Source: Melieria omissa (lineage: Eukaryota; Arthropoda; Insecta; Diptera; Ulidiidae). Taken from it: a DNA stretch of 64,000 bases. How positions within the stretch are numbered: position 1 is the stretch's first letter; each line of letters begins with the position of its first letter. This document shows positions 13,601 through 26,200 of the stretch, one piece after another. Location: contig OZ020269.1 in the NCBI GenBank assembly GCA_963971225.1, positions 4,464,001 through 4,528,000 on the forward strand, written 5' to 3'. Below the pieces are notes generated by a model. That model saw nothing but the letters and a program-made list of their open reading frames with translations. It was not told the origin of the DNA and ran no database searches. Made by a program: the position numbers and the translations under genes.

Positions 13601-15075
13601 TTTTTTTGAAAAAAAAATATTTCAAAAAAATATATTTTAAGGACCACATCGTTGAATTTCATTCTTCTAACTTTATTAGTTTAATTTTTAAAAATTTAAT
13701 ACTTTTCTCTATAGATCATGGATATTTTTGGAAATTTGTTTGATTTTTGTCACACGGTGCAGCAGCTTTTAATAAAAAATCCAGTGCCCACAAATTTTGC
13801 CCCCAAACTTCTATTTGTCCCCATTGCGGCTTCCGTTGTAGGCCAATCACAATTCATACGTGTGTCCTTTCTGTGCCGCTCTGAAAGCCTTTCGGAAAAA
13901 CAAAAACAACTGTATTGTCCTCTTTTGATTTACTCAGCCATTGCATGTAATCTTGGAATATCTTTTTCTGCTTGTTAAAAGCATTTGGAGCTTACAGCAA
14001 AATGTTAAATTTGTAAAATATTTCAAATCCTTGGTACAGCGATTTGTGTTGTTGAAGAATTTTAAGATTTTTTTTAGCAAATACGGGTTTGAATAAGACA
14101 AAGTGGATAGCTTATTTCAATCCAGCAATATTTAAGTACGTAGTTTTTCTTTCCGATTCGCATTTATTGAAAACATTCCAATGAAGCATTCCGTACCATG
14201 AGGCAGGGACAAACTGTGAGCTGGCCGAAAACTTCAGCAACACAAGTTTACATTTGCAGATTAAAAACAAAAATGTTTATTTACCCACTGCAACTCGTAC
14301 CTACACACACACACACACACAAAGCGTATGTGTGTGCTGGCTTTTGTGTTTGTAGATTTTTGTGAAGATAGCCAACACAGACGCCTGGAGTATCCGAAGC
14401 GTATTTGTAACCTGGCACTGACCAACACAAACGGGCGCACCAAACCCGCCGGGTGTAGTCGTAGCAAATATGATGGCGCTGAAAGTGCGGGGGAGTGGCC
14501 GAAAGGGAATTTAATTTATGGTCTCGCTCATAACTCTTTGACTTGGTGCCGCAATGCATGCCCGAGTGACAATTTAAATGGTCTCCCATGAGCGATGATT
14601 GAGTGCGAGTGGGTGGGGGCAGGGCAGCGAGGGAATGGCGGCGGGACGTGCTGTGGCTTTGATGTGCGCAATTGTATTGATTTATGACGAGTAGGGGGTC
14701 GTGTTGGACGGATTTGGGTGACAACTTATGAAAATGTTGACAATCTGAAAATTCGACGATCGACTGTTGAATGCTGATTCAAGCGAAATTTGTCGTTTTG
14801 ATTTTGAGCAAAAATCTACATTTGCATGTAGACAATGTTCAACTCTGACGGAAACTATTCACACATAGTGCAAGCCTTGTGGCAATGTGAGGCAGCGTCG
14901 CTCTGAATGAGTTTGCCACAAACCCTTTGTGAATGAAGCCTACTGCGAGTAGAGAGTGGGCGTGGGCGTGGAAGTAGGGATGGAGATCAAAGAACTTAAT
15001 CGAATGCAAATCTTTTGACCTGCCCAAAGACAACCTTAATGATGCCATATTTTGTGTTCTTCTTTGTATTTGCAG

Positions 15076-15798
15076 ATGTGTGCGCGGTGGAATGGCGAGA
15101 ATGTGTTTGAAATTCTTTTAATGATTCGAGAAATATTTGGAGAATTCAGCCAATGAAGCAGCAACAGCAGCAACAGCCGCCGGCGCGGAAAAGTGTCAAC
15201 AATAAAATGTCATTAGTGTCAAGCAATGATGAAAAATTGCGCGGAATAAGTGCTGCCGCGTAATTTACAAAGTCACGTAAGAGCGGCGGCCAGTGGTGGC
15301 CGAGTGGACTTGAGCCGCTGTTGCGCTGTGATTAATAGCGAAAGGGCGCGTGCGAGTGGGTGAAGTGAACCGGATATCCGGCGTTGCCGTATCGCGTGAA
15401 ATTATTATTAATAATAATAATCAAAATAAGCGCAGTGCGAGTTCATTATCGCGCAACAAAGAAGCGCCAAAGACCCACAAATAGCGCGTCGAAGAAAAAT
15501 TCGTAAGATAAAAGAGTGAGAAAGCGGAAAAGTGCGGCAAAGCGCAAAAAACGAAACGTAGCCAAGGCGACAAACGCGTAGACACGGCTGAAAAAGTCGA
15601 CATCCACAAAGCGTCGTCTGCCGGCTGGGGCTACGAAGGGCAAACATAACTACAACAACAACAACAACAACAACAACGGCAATAACGTTGCCACTGCGCG
15701 CGACGAGAGTTGTGACCGCGTCTGCGTCTACGTTTGCGTCTGCTGCTGCTGCCGGTGGAGCTGTTGTTGTTGCTGCCGTTGCCGTTGCCGACTGTAAA
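15076..15798 (+). other. Probable Wnt5 5' untranslated leader
   Basis: The bases just before 15,076 read TCTTTGTATTTGCAG, a good 3' splice site, so an untranslated exon may start at 15,076 and run into coding exon 1. Alternatively this is a first exon with its own promoter. The interval is richer in GC and CAA repeats than its surroundings. It contains several upstream ATGs that are not in frame with Wnt5; I found no in-frame ATG before 15,799. The boundary is a prediction from consensus only. Confidence 0.35.
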
Positions 15799-15917
15799 AT
15801 GGTCAAAATGGAATTTCTTAAAAGGAAACATTTTTCATTGTGGATTATAATGACATTTGTACTCGTGGCTGGCATTCCGGATGGCACCGATGGACTGCAG
15901 GGTGTTCCGACGTGGAT
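15799..15917 (+). CDS. Wnt5: Wnt5 coding exon 1 (signal peptide)
   Basis: This exon encodes residues 1-39 plus two bases of codon 40 of a secreted Wnt ligand. The first ATG at 15,799 has a favourable context (A at -3, G at +4). A second in-frame ATG at 15,808 is equally good, so the true start could be three codons later. Residues about 13-25 (WIIMTFVLVAG) form the hydrophobic core of a signal peptide. The exon ends GLQGVPTW then AT, at a consensus donor GTAAGT (15,918). Joined to the acceptor at 48,261 it reads GVPTWICLGIKSPFIEF, very close to the Drosophila Wnt5 N-terminus as I recall it. Wnt5 is known in flies as a ligand of the Derailed/Ryk receptor in axon guidance; that role here rests on orthology. 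Confidence 0.9.
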
Positions 15918-16979
15918 GTAAGTTTCTTGCCAGCGCACTGTTGTTGTTGCTTTGGTTTTTATACACACACTTCATGTACATACATATATTGTATGATTGT
16001 ATATATGATGTCATATTAATTTTAGCTACTTTGCCACCATTTCTCTCCGGCTCACTTTGTTTCCTTGTAGGTATTTTTATTTATTGCATTTTGGCTTAAG
16101 GATTCAACGAAAGGGGAGCCTGGGACGAGGCAAGCGGCAGTAGTAAAGTAAAATAACAGGGAATTCCGTTATTGCAATTCTTTGCGCATAAACTGCACAA
16201 TTACTGCGAGTCACAGCGTAACACAATTTAATACCAAAAAATCTGCGAATTTTTTGCATTTATTTGTATACCGCATTGAGTGTCACTGGTGGCTGGGTTA
16301 TGTTCACCAAAGGGTACAAAAAAACTGTGGAAGAACTGAAGAAGAAGAAAAATTCAAACAACTTTTTCGAAACTCGTTTAAATCGCAATCAAACTTCGCC
16401 ACAGGATATCTTTATAATTCTATGGATAGTAATATGGAAAGTGATTCGTAACTCTTTGGACCATTTTTTTTTTTATTTTTATTAATTTTTTTATTACAAA
16501 TTTATACATTGAATGACCCAAATTTCTTAGGCACTTGCTCCAATTGTGCAACAATGCAATAAGCCTTTTCGGGATCAGCACACAATTTTGTGCCGCTACG
16601 AAATATTATTTATGCATTTGTCTTTACTACTAATCCGAAAATGCAGTAAGACCAAAGAACTAAAAGCCTCACACTTTCTATGTGGCAAATCGAAAAGCAT
16701 TAATATGCAGTTTTTATGGCGGCTACCGGCTGCTACTGGCAGTCGGGCGCACTGCACAGTAGGCTGGAGTGAAAATGGCAAAAAAAAATTTTTTTTTTAA
16801 TATCAATTCGCTAGATATCTCAAAATGTGCCAATACATCAATAGAATGCTGTGTAAAAATTAGAAAGAAATTAAACAATTTTTTGATCTCCCATCGCGGC
16901 TTTTAATTTCACAGTATTACGCGAAATTAAAGGTAGTCATCTTAAAATTTAGTTAATAATCAAATACCCTTATAATCAC

Positions 16980-18081
16980 AGTATTTAATGATGTCAAAGT
17001 TATAAGCACATGGTATAAACTGCTTAGGAACTTTGGAAAGATGAAATTTGGAGTCACCTCTGTCGTGATGAGATCCGTGAGCTCAGCGTCTGTCAGGAGC
17101 AGATTCTCCGGTTGAGCAAAGTTCGCGTTACGGTGAATAACGGGGTCAACGATTCCCTTGAGTTTACGGCTGAGGTAACGTGACTTGATGAGCATCTGGT
17201 GAATGTGCCTATCTCCCTCTTTGCATGATGGCTGGGGTTTTGTGCCAAACCACATGCGAGCATATACGGGAATGATAAACGTGACCAACGTTTTCAGATT
17301 CTTGGACGGTTTCTTGTCGCTGACATACAATCGGAGGATTCGATTGGCCGTCGTTAGCCATCGTGAATGATTCAGGCACCCAGGGTTCCCACTGCCAGAT
17401 CGACGCTACATACACCTTGGCTGATGCTATTGCACATTTCCAGCAGATACCGCTTATTTGTGCTCAACTCATTTGGGTTCACATTGGATAGTTGCTCGGC
17501 CAGTTTAACTGGCCGGTCATTAGCCGCTTTCCGATAGATCCAGAGAATCCACGAGGGCCTGTAGTCCCGCCATCAAGTGACTGGAAGAGATTGCGCAAGG
17601 GCAGCTCATTGGCATTGAGTAGACATATCAGCCACTGCAACGAATAACGCCCGATTTTTGTCCCGTGTTTACTTTTGTGCCGTCACACCCGACAACTTTA
17701 ATATTTTCTGTCTTCGCATTTCACTCTTTGAAACTAGCGACTAATGACTCATGACTAGCGACTGGCTGACTTTGCTGCAGCCTGATGACGGAGACGGCTA
17801 TGGCTGAAGTACGAAAAACCCGGCTGTGCGTTGATGGTTATGTGTTCTTCCGATATGGTTGTTCTGTGGTACTTGTTGTTGACGTTGAGAACTTGTGTCA
17901 AAGTTTTATTCTTGCGGCCATCGATGAATAGTCCATCTATACCCTTGTGAGTGTGGTCAAACTGGTCGTCTTCATTCTGCCTCAGTTCCTTTCGAATTTT
18001 ACTGCGTTCTCGACGGATTATGCTTAGGTCAATTACTTTGGATCGGTCGTTGGGTGATACGAGACCAAGATCATGCAGCAT
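16980..18081 (-). pseudogene. Degenerate transposase-like gene inside the DNA transposon
   Basis: On the minus strand three segments in different frames line up as parts of one protein. At 18,081-17,755 are basic RRERSKIRKE and then GLFIDGRKNKTLTQ. At about 17,640-17,521 are LQWLICLLNANELPLRNLF and then GGTTGPRGFSGSIGK. At about 17,415-17,040 is a C-terminal part with MLIKSRYLSRKL and LLLTDAELTDLI. Stops and frame changes separate them, so it cannot be translated whole. I recall very similar wording in repetitive uncharacterised proteins of aphids and other arthropods. The aspartate in FIDGRK could be a catalytic residue. Transposase function is inferred from the surrounding inverted repeats, not from a recognised domain. 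Confidence 0.65.
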
Positions 18082-18234
18082 ACCATACAGCCAACCTCGC
18101 GGACTTATCGGAGGTTGACGCCAAGAGCCTAATACGCTTCATCACCTGCTCGGGCTGGTTTGAGACATCCTAACAACAAATAAAAGGGGTTAGAGATCCT
18201 GTGGTATCACAATGGGCCTAGCTTGGCCTAAGTG

Positions 18235-18252
18235 AGCTCTCATATGAGAGCT
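18235..18252. repeat. Perfect 18-bp palindrome inside the DNA transposon
   Basis: AGCTCTCATATGAGAGCT equals its own reverse complement. It lies between the decayed transposase and the right end of the element, just before a short run of CCTA repeats (18,263-18,278). It could fold into a hairpin in single-stranded DNA or RNA. It may also mark the end of a smaller element nested in the transposon. Confidence 0.6.
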
Positions 18253-21200
18253 GCCACTACCACCTACCTACCTATCTAAGATCATGCAGACCTGATGTTG
18301 CTAATACAGCAGCCGATCTGTCCGGAACTCCGGTCCGATCACAAGCTATAGCGAGGGAAGGAAGAGAGAAAGTCATTTTTTGACATTAGCGATCCTGATT
18401 TGGCTTACTTTTGACTAATTCTCTATCTGGGATGTACTCATCGACAGTAGCACTGTCAGACGAGTCCGATCTAAGTTTTTGTTTGCTCAATCGGGACTGC
18501 TACAATAAATAACTTAAAAACCGCAAACCTTAAGCAAAGGTTACTCAGATTTATTTTGAATCCTTAACTGAGTTGAAAATACGGCTTTCACTTCTTTTGA
18601 TGAAAAACAATTATTTCAATTAGGTGATGGGCGATCAAGGAGATGTTAGAAACTAATATAATTTTGCAGGATTGGTACTATGGACATTTGGCACATTTCC
18701 AAAATACTAGCTTCTAAAAATTTTAAAATCGAGTTTTTCACTCCACCCTACTGCACAGCCGCCAATTCCTAAATGCTGCTGCCGAACAAACTCTCGCACA
18801 GGCACAGCGTTGCCAGCAAGCCGCGCTTGCGCAGCGCAGTGCTTGAGCCGCACAGCGATCGCCAGCTAAGCAGCAGAATCAAAAGATTTGTGACGATTGT
18901 AAACTTCAGCAGTTTATGTTGCTGTGCCGGGCCGCCTCCTCGCATTTCGCCACGCCACATGGCAACGCCGCCCAACAAGTGGCGGCGCATTTTGTGTCGC
19001 CGCGTTGTGCGTTAAGTGGTCGCTGCTCAACTGATAATGACACGTTAACCCGCTTGTTTTGAGCCGATTTTATGCGGCGATAATTGTCAAATAAATTTTG
19101 GCATTACGTGTCGGTTGTCGTCGCTGTGATTCGGGCTTTCGAGCTGGAAAACGGTTTTGCTGCTTTTTGCTTTTGTCTGGACTTGTGTGCCTCTGGCTCA
19201 AATTAGACTACGCTCTCACTGTTAAATGACTGAACAATGTTCCGCTGGATTAAAACAATAAAATATTAATTAAACCAGTATGTTGCTGCCGTTCATGTAA
19301 ATACATATTTTATTTTGAACTCTCGACTAACGCTTTCAAAATTCTTGAATTTCTCTAACTTTGAACTATCAGTTTGAGTTACAGAAACAATAACAACTAA
19401 AAACTTTTGCTTCACTAATTTTCCCCCAACTATGTTTTCATACTAAACAAAAAAATACTAAAAAACTGTAGTTTCCTGCGGTTGCTGCGCTTATTCGTGC
19501 TTCGAGCTTCGTGCGGATTAAGCAAATTAGGTCGGGCATATTTTAAGACCTTCATTCCATCTGTATTTAGTGCATATTAATGAATTAATTAAGTGGAGTG
19601 TCGAGTCGACGTGAACGCGCCTCACATCTGCGACTTCAGTTGTAGAGTCCCTCAGCTGAGCAAACGTTTTCCCACTCAGCTTAGTTCCCAACTGCACGCA
19701 TACATATTTGCATACCTTCAGTATGTTTGTGTGTGTGTGTGTGAAGATTCTACGGTCTAAGTGGAAAATACTGTCAAATATGCGTATGTTGCTTAGTTAT
19801 TGCGCAACGTCGACTGCTGAAGTGCGTTTAATTAATTAAACATTTCACTCGCTTAGGATTAGTTTTACCACAACATTCCCTTGTACAAGGAATTTACACA
19901 TACAACTCGACACAGAACACCATGCGACAGAAATGAACATTTGTCTTCACACATGCAACGTTCTATATGTTGTAGATAAATAATTTTAGTTTCTAAAACG
20001 TAATTTTTTAGTTTGTAAAAACTGATACAACTGTCTTAGGTATGGTAGATATAATAGTTAAAAGAGGCTGCACTCCGTCTATGAAGACGTAAGGATACTC
20101 TTTAGCCAATTTTCTGGATCGTTACTTCATTAGTCTTGTCGTAGTGTAATTTACTTGTGGTAGCACATACGACATTTGTTTTCCCAGCGTATGATGTGCT
20201 AATGCCAAGGAAGCTGCTTGAGTGAAATGTTTTTATGCCAAACACTGATTTGTTGCCCGAAATAATGACAATTGAAATCTATAAAATTCATATTTTAAGC
20301 CAACTTTGGGCAGATGACTGGCGTGTCTTCGTTGAGTTGTAGAAAATTAAATGCAATTTGAATTGAAATTGGCACACAATGTCTGTAGATGCTAATAATT
20401 ATCACTTCGATCATCTATGCTGACAAAGCGGCATATTTATTCTACCCACAAAGCTGCTTTTGTGAGTGCAAAAGACTCATTAGATTGAAAAGCCTTCATT
20501 GGAACCAGAAACAAAAATCATTGAAATTAATTAAATTACTCAGCCGATAGCAGAAATTTGCACAAGTCTCTCATTCCTTTAGCTGTCATAGTCATTTATT
20601 TTCCACAACGTTGCCACATGCCGACAACATTTGCCTAAAACGAAATGTGCAATGAGGTTGATGAGCCAACAATGTAACTTATTGTAAAATTGCAAACAAA
20701 TACGCGACCTCGCACAACTTTTCAATAAGTAAAGTAAACTAATTAAAATTGTTTACATGATTTCTGAAACTAGAACACACCAAACTGAAAGTTTACATGC
20801 ATGAAAGGCAAACAGGGAAACAAGCTTGAGTACAAGTTAGCGCCGATACAGGATGCTGTGATGTTACATTTGAGCACTAACGATCACTCCGAAAAAACCT
20901 CCAAGCCGCTTTACTAATTCTGAATACGTTTTCTTGGCAGTAAATCAGTTTTTGTGTTCTTCTATTTATATCGGTGACTGAATTTTGAGAAGGTTCTCAT
21001 ATCAATCCTATTGTTCTAATGATGAACACTCAAATCATCGAGTTAAAAAATCTTGCTCAAATATATTTATCTCTTCGTCGAGTTTTGAAATATTGCTTCC
21101 ATTGAAGAAAACTGGCTTTTGATTTGGTTAGAAAGAATTGGAGTTGTACTACGTCTGCATGATTCCTGGGGGGCTCGCTGAGGCACCTCCAAGAGATCAA

Positions 21201-22953
21201 GTACTCACATAGTCGAGTTCTCACGTGGTTTATTTGTTCTGCGTATAAAATCTAACCGAAATACAGCAAAGTTGTGACATAAGTTTTGAAATTTACAGTC
21301 TATTGCGAGGATCTTTGATAGCCTGAACACAGTTGGTTAAAGGCTGGTCACCCTGTACAACACACAGTCGTATGTTAGTTCCGAGACACATTTGCACACA
21401 TTCACTTAATTTACGTGCATCGTTAGACTCACTGATGTTGTTTATTTGAGATGTCTCACACATACACACTCACACTTTGATGTACGAGTACACATGTAAG
21501 GATGTGGAGGTGCGTACTATCGGCTCTATGTCCTTGCACCGTTGTGTTGTAGGGACTCATTTGGAACTGTTTGCGCTAGTTGCAGGCAGTTTTTTCTTCA
21601 CAATTGGCATCAAGTTTGTTTGCAAATATTTGCAAAAAAACAATGCAGAAACTGAAACGGAAGCAGTGAAAATGCCACCAACAACAAAACGTGCAACTTT
21701 ACTATGGAAGTTGCCGGAATTATGTAAAAGGGGTCAAAGTTACATGACGCTAGCTGGAGGAGTTTGGTGAATGTAAAACAGGTGCAGTGCAACTTTTATT
21801 CTTCTTCTTTTGTGTTCTCTTTAATTACATAAACGTTGAGCATTGTGGATGTGTGTGAACTTGAATGAGTAGGAAAAATATGAAATAACTGCAAAGACAT
21901 CTGAGACTCAAAACATTTGATTTGAAAATTATGATTTCCTTGTCGAAAGTTTTATAATTTATGTTGCGCTCGTCTAGAATCACTAAAAAAGTTAACAATC
22001 CGAGAATGTGGAAAGTGATTTGAGTCGGTAGCAACAACAAAGCTGAAAGAGCGAGAATATCAAACGAAAAAGTAAAAGTAAAAGTGCGCTCGCCGCTCGA
22101 AACGAGGAAGTGTGGCAAGTACGTGTTGCACAACTGTTGCCAGTGATTTACAGCTTGTCAGCGCCGACGAATTGCCGTCCGCCTGTCCCGCGCTGCCCCT
22201 CGTATTTATGAGAATCTATGGCAAGGAACTGCGCAGAGCTCGTTTCCGCGTACTTTGCCTGATTGACAAAACAACCGTTACGCCGTTACTCGACTGCAGC
22301 GTGATTTGACGGATGTGTCCTGCACGATACCGCCTGTCAACGGTCCGGTGCGCAACTGCTGCGCGTGAGTGAAAATTATGACGCATCCTTGCGTCGGTGC
22401 ACTCAGCTGGAAACTTTCTGCTTTCTCTACTTTTTCAGTTGTTGAGGCAGCCCTGCTGTTGTTGGTGATGTTTTTGAAAACAATAAGCATGTCGTTCATT
22501 GCGCGCGTCACGTGAACTTGCCACACAACTCAACCCAACCCACACCAAGTCAACCCAGCATAACCCAACGCATCCACTAGCCACAGCCACAGCCAACTTC
22601 AACCCGTTCCGACCAAATTTCACTCGCAGCAATTTCAATGCCATCCATCGTTAGTGCCGCTGCCGAAACGGAGGAAAGTTGACGACAGCAATTCGCACAC
22701 AGCGCAAGGCGAACGAGGCCTAAAGTAGATTTGCATGGCGCGCAGAGTGCGGACTGAAGCGGGGAACGTAGACGAGCAGCATAAATTAATGAAATCAACA
22801 CTTGAATGAATTTCGGCCCGGCAGGACAGAGCAAAAAATGAAAAATGCGCATCGCTGCAGCGTTGCCACTTATCTAAAAGTTGAAAATGCTGGAAAGGAA
22901 AAAGTTATAAGAACTTCAAAAGTTCCGAGTATTCGAATATTTTCTTTTGTAAT

Positions 22954-23267
22954 AAAAATTATAATAATTGATTGGCACGACAGCCCGCTTACGCGAGACT
23001 AAGGCCCAGCTTCCCGCAGCCACCCGTGTTGTGCGTGTGAATTTGTACGCGGGTGGAAGGGACATACAGTTTTATGCCGGTTCCGAACGGCAGGTTGGGA
23101 GCTTTTTCATAGGCAATTTTTACTCTCAGAGGTTTGCCATTTCCAGCTGAGAGGACAGCCGCCGAAAGAGAAAACTAGTTTCCCGTTATTTTTTTTAGGT
23201 GTTACTACATGCAGTATTCGAACTTGCGTCGCTCTGCATTCGACTCGCTAGACCGCGCACGGCGGCG
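22954..23267 (-). mobile_element. tRNA-derived SINE, copy 1 (minus strand)
   Basis: This is a roughly 310-bp element read on the minus strand. Its head begins GCCGCCGTG and contains a B-box-like AGTTCGAATAC (23,214-23,224). The A box is largely deleted relative to the copy at 53,461. The body is shared with that copy at roughly 90% identity, and the 3' end is an ATT-rich tail. A perfect 14-bp duplication, TTTTCTTTTGTAAT, flanks it (22,940-22,953 and 23,268-23,281). This is the signature of target-primed insertion, so the borders are reliable. It has no protein-coding capacity and would depend on a partner LINE. Confidence 0.85.
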
Positions 23268-26200
23268 TTTTCTTTTGTAATTCCGTTAATTCTGTTGAAA
23301 TAGAAAATCGTGATTATACCTTTAAGCATTATTGATAATTTTTTTATTTATTAGTTTTTTCCTTTTAAAAATTTGTTTATTTTTATGTTATGAAAAATGT
23401 GGCAACTCCCGCTGCACATATTTTCTGATTTTTGTAGTTTTCAGTTATGTTGTTTTGAGCACTGTTGCTGCCAAATTTGTTGTTGTTGTTGAAAAGGAAA
23501 ACACAAACAAATGCAAATTTGCGCCAGTTGGGGCCGGGGTTGCATAGGAAACGCGCGCCAGCCGCAAGGGGCTGCTGCCAATTGAGCGAATGCCGAAACG
23601 ATGAACATGTGTCAGCGACGGCTGTGCTGTGTGCCACGTGCAGTGTTGTTGCTTGTACAACAAATATGTTGGACTATGGTTTTTTCTTGCCACATATTCG
23701 GCATGAAAGAACTGCAAAGGGTTTTTTGTTATTAGTTAAAACATTGTAACTGCACAGATTTTTATAAAAAAATTCCGCGCTGGATGATATTAATTAAATA
23801 ATTAAATTTGCTGTATATTTTCTTATGAATTTAATGAAGTGAATTCGTAAAATGAGTTTTACTGTCAGAATTGTCAGTTCTTGCAGATAAACAGATTAAG
23901 TGCTGATTTTGAAATAAATAAAATTATATAAAATAAAATAAAAGAAAATAAAATAAAATAAAGTAAACGCAAAGCGGGCATAACTTCTTAGAAACCGATG
24001 AACCAGTGAAACCCTACTACTGTTATCCTGCTGGGGGTTTGTCCAAAACAGACCAACTATTACATCTTTTTTCGTCGACTTGTTCATCTTTAGCTATCTG
24101 AAGCTCCTAATAACTAAGTTCCGCTAAACCTTGAATAGATTCTTGTAAGTATTGGTCCTCTTTCGGGGATGAAACTTCCAATAAGCGAAAGTTCCTACCC
24201 ACCAATGCCAGGAACTTCCTAAATAAAGATGAGCCCCTCCCGAAGTTTCAGTGTCCCGTAATCAAAAAATCTCCTTGATTTCATTTGCAATGCGATCGTT
24301 TTTAAAGAAGGCAAAGGCAGTGAAGCCAAATACGTTTTTACAACAAGCAATCTTTTAACTTCCAACCCATACCTATTAGTCGAACCCTCTTACAACCAAA
24401 TGCCATCTTAGGCCGAATTCATCTCACCCCTTTCTCAAAATTCTCAAGCAGCTGCTGCGCAGAATATCTTCGTTTTACATTCATGCGCAGATTTTTTTAG
24501 ATTCCATAATAATTGGAATTGCGCAGCCACTTCAAATTGACTGAGCGGTGGCGAGGGCGACGTTGGCGGGGCGCTGGCACGTTACGCTTAATTTGCAAGC
24601 ATAAATATTATGTCAGTTGGTGTTGTTGTTACTGCTGCGGCGGTGGGCGGGTAGGCGCAGCACGTATCGAAAATGATTTACGCATTTGTAGCGCTTAATG
24701 TGGTGTGGCCGAGTGCGTCAGCAGAACTGCACTTCTCGGCGTCTAAAAGCAGAACGTGCAACTTTACGTTGAGTTATTCCAATGTGTTTTCGGTTAGTCG
24801 CAAAGGGGAAACTGTTCATTTTGCAGCGGGCAGTTTTGCAGTTTTGCAATTTTCCAGTAAAAGCAAAACATAATTTTCTGATGATTTATGCCTCGGCCCA
24901 AGCATCCGAAAACAAGAAGCTGCATCCGTGAAGGCCAGCTGTGGATACAAAGACACATCCCTTTCTGTGGTGATGAGTGGCAAAAAATCTAATTTTAATT
25001 TAAAAAAATTAGTTTTAAATCGTATTTCAGTTGAAGCCTTTTTCATGTTTTTGCAAATTTTGTTGTGTCAAAAGTAATATTTCTGTCAAAACGATAATTA
25101 ATTACTGCACTTTGCCGTCCCACTCCCCCACAGTTGGACAGGGAACAACGAGTTTGCCATTAGCCACGAATTGCTGGCAGCCAAAAGACGTCACTAATCA
25201 CGGCAATTTGTATGCTGTCATGCAAATTGTCAAAATAAATTTTCGCTACAGTTACAACATCTGTTTTAGCAACAACTCCGAGCAACCGAAAAACAAAAAC
25301 GGTTTTTCAGCTGAACAGCCAAACGCATCGCAAGCCAGTTGGTCCGCAGCCGCAGTCGAGGTGGAATTCAAATTTTGGGGCATGCGAAACTCCTAACGGG
25401 AATGTGGGAGTCAAAGGGGTTGGAACAAATGTTCGAAACCGTCGCTGTCAGAAGCTTACAACGTTTAGCTGGAAATATAACTAAAAAATTTCCAAATAAA
25501 TATTTTTCAAAAGCCCCGTTATTTGTTTTCTCAACAACGTCTCTGTCGGTTGTTGTTGTTAAATGTAAATTTGCTGTTGATAATAAACAAACAATAAACA
25601 GACAATTTCGAACTGCACAACTGCCCGCCGAACGCACAACCACACACACACACACACTCAATTTGCAGTAATAACAACAACAACAATATAAGCCAACTGA
25701 CAGTGCGCAGCCAATAAATCACACGTCGCGTAAACGCCATTTGTGAGCAAACGAAATTGAAACCAAAAAAACTCGAAAAATATTCAATAAAGTGGACGCA
25801 GTTGAACGTTGGGCTAACAGTTTCAGACAGACAGATAGACTGGCTGGCTGTTTGGCTGGCTGACGAACTGGCGTACTGGCAACGCGTGCAGACTGCGCTC
25901 CGAAAGGTACAGTGACGCGGCATTTTGACACCGCGACACTCCAATGCGTCTCAGGAATTCGACTTGACACACTCGCACGCTAAGTGCGCCGCCAGCCAGA
26001 AGGAGTTGGAGCTGAAAAACTGCCATTTGGAGCGCGCGCCGCAGCCCAGCAGCGAACATGCCGGTGTGTCATGTCGTACATGGCAGCAGATTAACGAGCA
26101 ACATTTGCGCCATGTTTCCACTTTTTTGCGCGCGCACCGAGCACCGTCGGACGCGGGGCCCGGGATTAGTTGGCAACTAATCGCAGAAGCTCTCGTCTGG

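Larger units (their letters stand above)
1..15075. other. Non-coding region upstream of the Wnt5 leader
   Basis: I find no convincing protein-coding gene here. The open frames are short, overlap on both strands and resemble no family I know. The region is AT-rich with islands of (TTG)n or (CAA)n (about 2,340-2,370, 2,975-3,110, 4,640-4,860), (CA)n (14,300-14,322) and AATGA-type repeats (8,770-8,830). A LINE 3' fragment and a cluster of a repeated short motif are listed separately. It may contain untranslated Wnt5 exons, the Wnt5 promoter and enhancers, but I could not place any of these. Confidence 0.5.
16759..18751. mobile_element. 2.0-kb DNA transposon with terminal inverted repeats, degenerate
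   Basis: The left end reads GTAGGCTGGAGTGAAAA. The right end is its reverse complement with one change (TTTTCACTCCACCCTAC). Both ends are flanked by TGCACA (16,753-16,758 and 18,752-18,757), consistent with a 6-bp target-site duplication, although the exact border is ambiguous by two bases because CA/TG continues the inversion. Just inside each end both termini carry AAATGTGCCAA in inverted orientation, a subterminal repeat. The interior holds a broken minus-strand protein. Terminal repeats, duplication and coding content together support a cut-and-paste element. I cannot assign the superfamily. Confidence 0.75.

Noticed and set aside
14281..14724. 147-codon minus-strand open frame
   Set aside because: It ends in a (CA)n microsatellite, overlaps other frames, and has no recognisable domain.
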